Shown: piece by piece, positions 5,764 through 6,567 of the stretch | How positions within the stretch are numbered: the first letter of the stretch is position 1 | Layout: the number at the start of each line of letters is the position of its first letter | Assembly: GCA_020433785.1 (NCBI GenBank) | Contig: JAGRCC010000204.1 | Coordinates: 1 to 6,567, forward strand | Reading direction: 5' to 3' | DNA length: 6,567 bases | Source of the DNA: Anaerolineae bacterium | GTDB taxonomy: Bacteria > Chloroflexota > Anaerolineae > 4572-78 > J111 | Position numbers and translations under genes: made by a program | Notes under the pieces: generated by a model | Told to the model about the DNA's origin: nothing | Seen by the model: only the letters and a program-made list of their open reading frames with translations | The model's database searches: none

Positions 5764-6312
5764 CTACCCAAAGTACCGCATCTCCTCCTCTAGGCGGATC
5801 GGCTCGCCGGCCAGCAGGGCCGACACAGCCGCCCAAATGCGGTCGGGATCGGGTGGGCAGCCGGGGATGTAGGCGTCAACTGGAATTACCTGGTGTAACG
5901 GAAGTACTCGGCGCAGCAGCGCCGGGACAATGCCGTCGGGATCAGAGCCGGTTGGCACCCGGCCGGGACCTTCCTGGTAAACCCGATTGAGCAAATCGTC
6001 TACATCCAGGCGGTTACGTAAGCTGGTGACATTGCCAGTCACGGCGCAGTCGCCAAAGCTGACGACAATTTTACTTTGCGCCCGGACCTGTTGGGCCAGT
6101 TCCAGGTGATCGATATTAGCCACGGCTCCCTCCACCAACGTTACATCGACATCTGGCGGAAACGCTTTGGCATCGGCGATGGGACTGAAAACCAGATCGG
6201 CCTGCTCAGCCAGATCGATCAGTCGCTCGTCCAAATCCAAAAAGCTCATATGGCAGCCGGAGCAGCCGCCCAACCAGACCGTGGCCAGCCGTATTTTGTC
6301 TTTCTTCGTCAT
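5764..6312 (-). CDS. hoxY: NAD-linked [NiFe] hydrogenase small subunit HoxY
   Basis: The 182-residue electron-transfer subunit that pairs with HoxH and holds the proximal [4Fe-4S] cluster. The four expected cysteines are C17 and C20 ([10 protein letters not shown]), C89 ([10 protein letters not shown]) and C152 (IPGCPPDP). It has no twin-arginine signal peptide and is short, as in cytoplasmic group 3d enzymes, unlike the longer small subunits of membrane uptake hydrogenases. AAGGA lies 8 nt before the ATG, inside the end of hoxU, whose stop is only 4 nt upstream, so translation is probably coupled. It passes electrons from the NiFe site to the HoxFU diaphorase. Confidence 0.95.
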   Translation of the reverse strand: MTKKDKIRLATVWLGGCSGCHMSFLDLDERLIDLAEQADLVFSPIADAKAFPPDVDVTLVEGAVANIDHLELAQQVRAQSKIVVSFGDCAVTGNVTSLRNRLDVDDLLNRVYQEGPGRVPTGSDPDGIVPALLRRVLPLHQVIPVDAYIPGCPPDPDRIWAAVSALLAGEPIRLEEEMRYFG

Positions 6313-6316
6313 CGTT

Positions 6317-6567
6317 TTATTCCTTTCGCCGTTCGGCGGCGTAGTACGGCGGCTGACCGGCGTAGTTCCACTCGTTCTTTTCCCGCCCCAACGTGATCCA
6401 CGACAAAAAGTCGTGCCGTTTAACCATCTCCGCTACAGTGGATCCTTTGTGGAACAGCGCGCCAGTGGGGCAGACCTGCACACATTTACCGCAGCTCGTG
6501 CAGCTTTGGCTGCTAACCCAGGGCTGGTTGAGATCGTTGACGATCCGGCAGTTGATGCCGCGCCCCA
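6317..6567 (-). CDS. hoxU: HoxU, diaphorase iron-sulfur subunit (C-terminal part)
   Basis: The last 82 codons of a gene whose start lies beyond the right edge of the window. The visible part contains [17 protein letters not shown], a ferredoxin-type [4Fe-4S] motif, preceded by a DLNQPW segment and followed by [11 protein letters not shown], all typical of HoxU, the homologue of the N-terminal iron-sulfur part of complex I NuoG. It would link HoxF, which handles NAD(H), to HoxY. The TAA stop is at 6319-6317, 4 nt from the hoxY start, and its last codons contain the hoxY ribosome site. The frame was read directly from the reverse complement. Confidence 0.9.
   Translation of the reverse strand, partial: GRGINCRIVNDLNQPWVSSQSCTSCGKCVQVCPTGALFHKGSTVAEMVKRHDFLSWITLGREKNEWNYAGQPPYYAAERRKE

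Noticed and set aside
1..6567. CRISPR arrays, tRNA or rRNA genes, insertion sequences.
   Set aside because: No regularly spaced repeats, RNA gene signatures or transposase motifs were seen.

Overview
The window is bacterial DNA of intermediate GC content. It contains the downstream half of a bidirectional NAD-linked [NiFe] hydrogenase (Hox, group 3d) operon on the minus strand, and a separate epoxide-hydrolase gene on the plus strand. Hox gene content of this kind is found in Chloroflexota, Cyanobacteria and Proteobacteria. I lean towards Chloroflexota from the general look of the proteins, but no marker gene here settles it.

Right to left along the minus strand: the end of hoxU (diaphorase-side iron-sulfur subunit, cut by the window edge), hoxY (small subunit), a 202-bp spacer with a strong hairpin and a G-rich tract, hoxH (large catalytic subunit), two consecutive Roadblock/LC7-fold genes that overlap by 53 bp, a 177-bp spacer with a three-way-junction-like inverted-repeat element, a heme globin of the sensor-globin/protoglobin type, and a HoxW/HycI-type maturation endopeptidase that starts one base after the globin stop. 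hoxE and hoxF would be expected beyond position 6567.

HoxF and HoxU move electrons between NAD(H) and the HoxYH hydrogenase dimer. HoxW would trim the 25-residue tail of HoxH after nickel insertion. The globin and the Roadblock pair are not part of the canonical Hox enzyme. Their position between hoxH and its protease suggests an accessory module for O2/NO handling, gas sensing or localisation; this is inference.

Downstream lies a 206-bp stretch without a gene, then a small membrane protein (DoxX-like) under a near-consensus sigma-70 promoter. Its -10 box is the spacer of a perfect 10-bp inverted repeat that matches the Rex operator at 13 of 14 defined positions and also fits a CRP/FNR-type TGTGA-N6-TCACA site. 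A terminator-like hairpin sits at the start of that transcript. A perfect 16-bp bidirectional terminator separates this gene from the convergent epoxide hydrolase at the left end.
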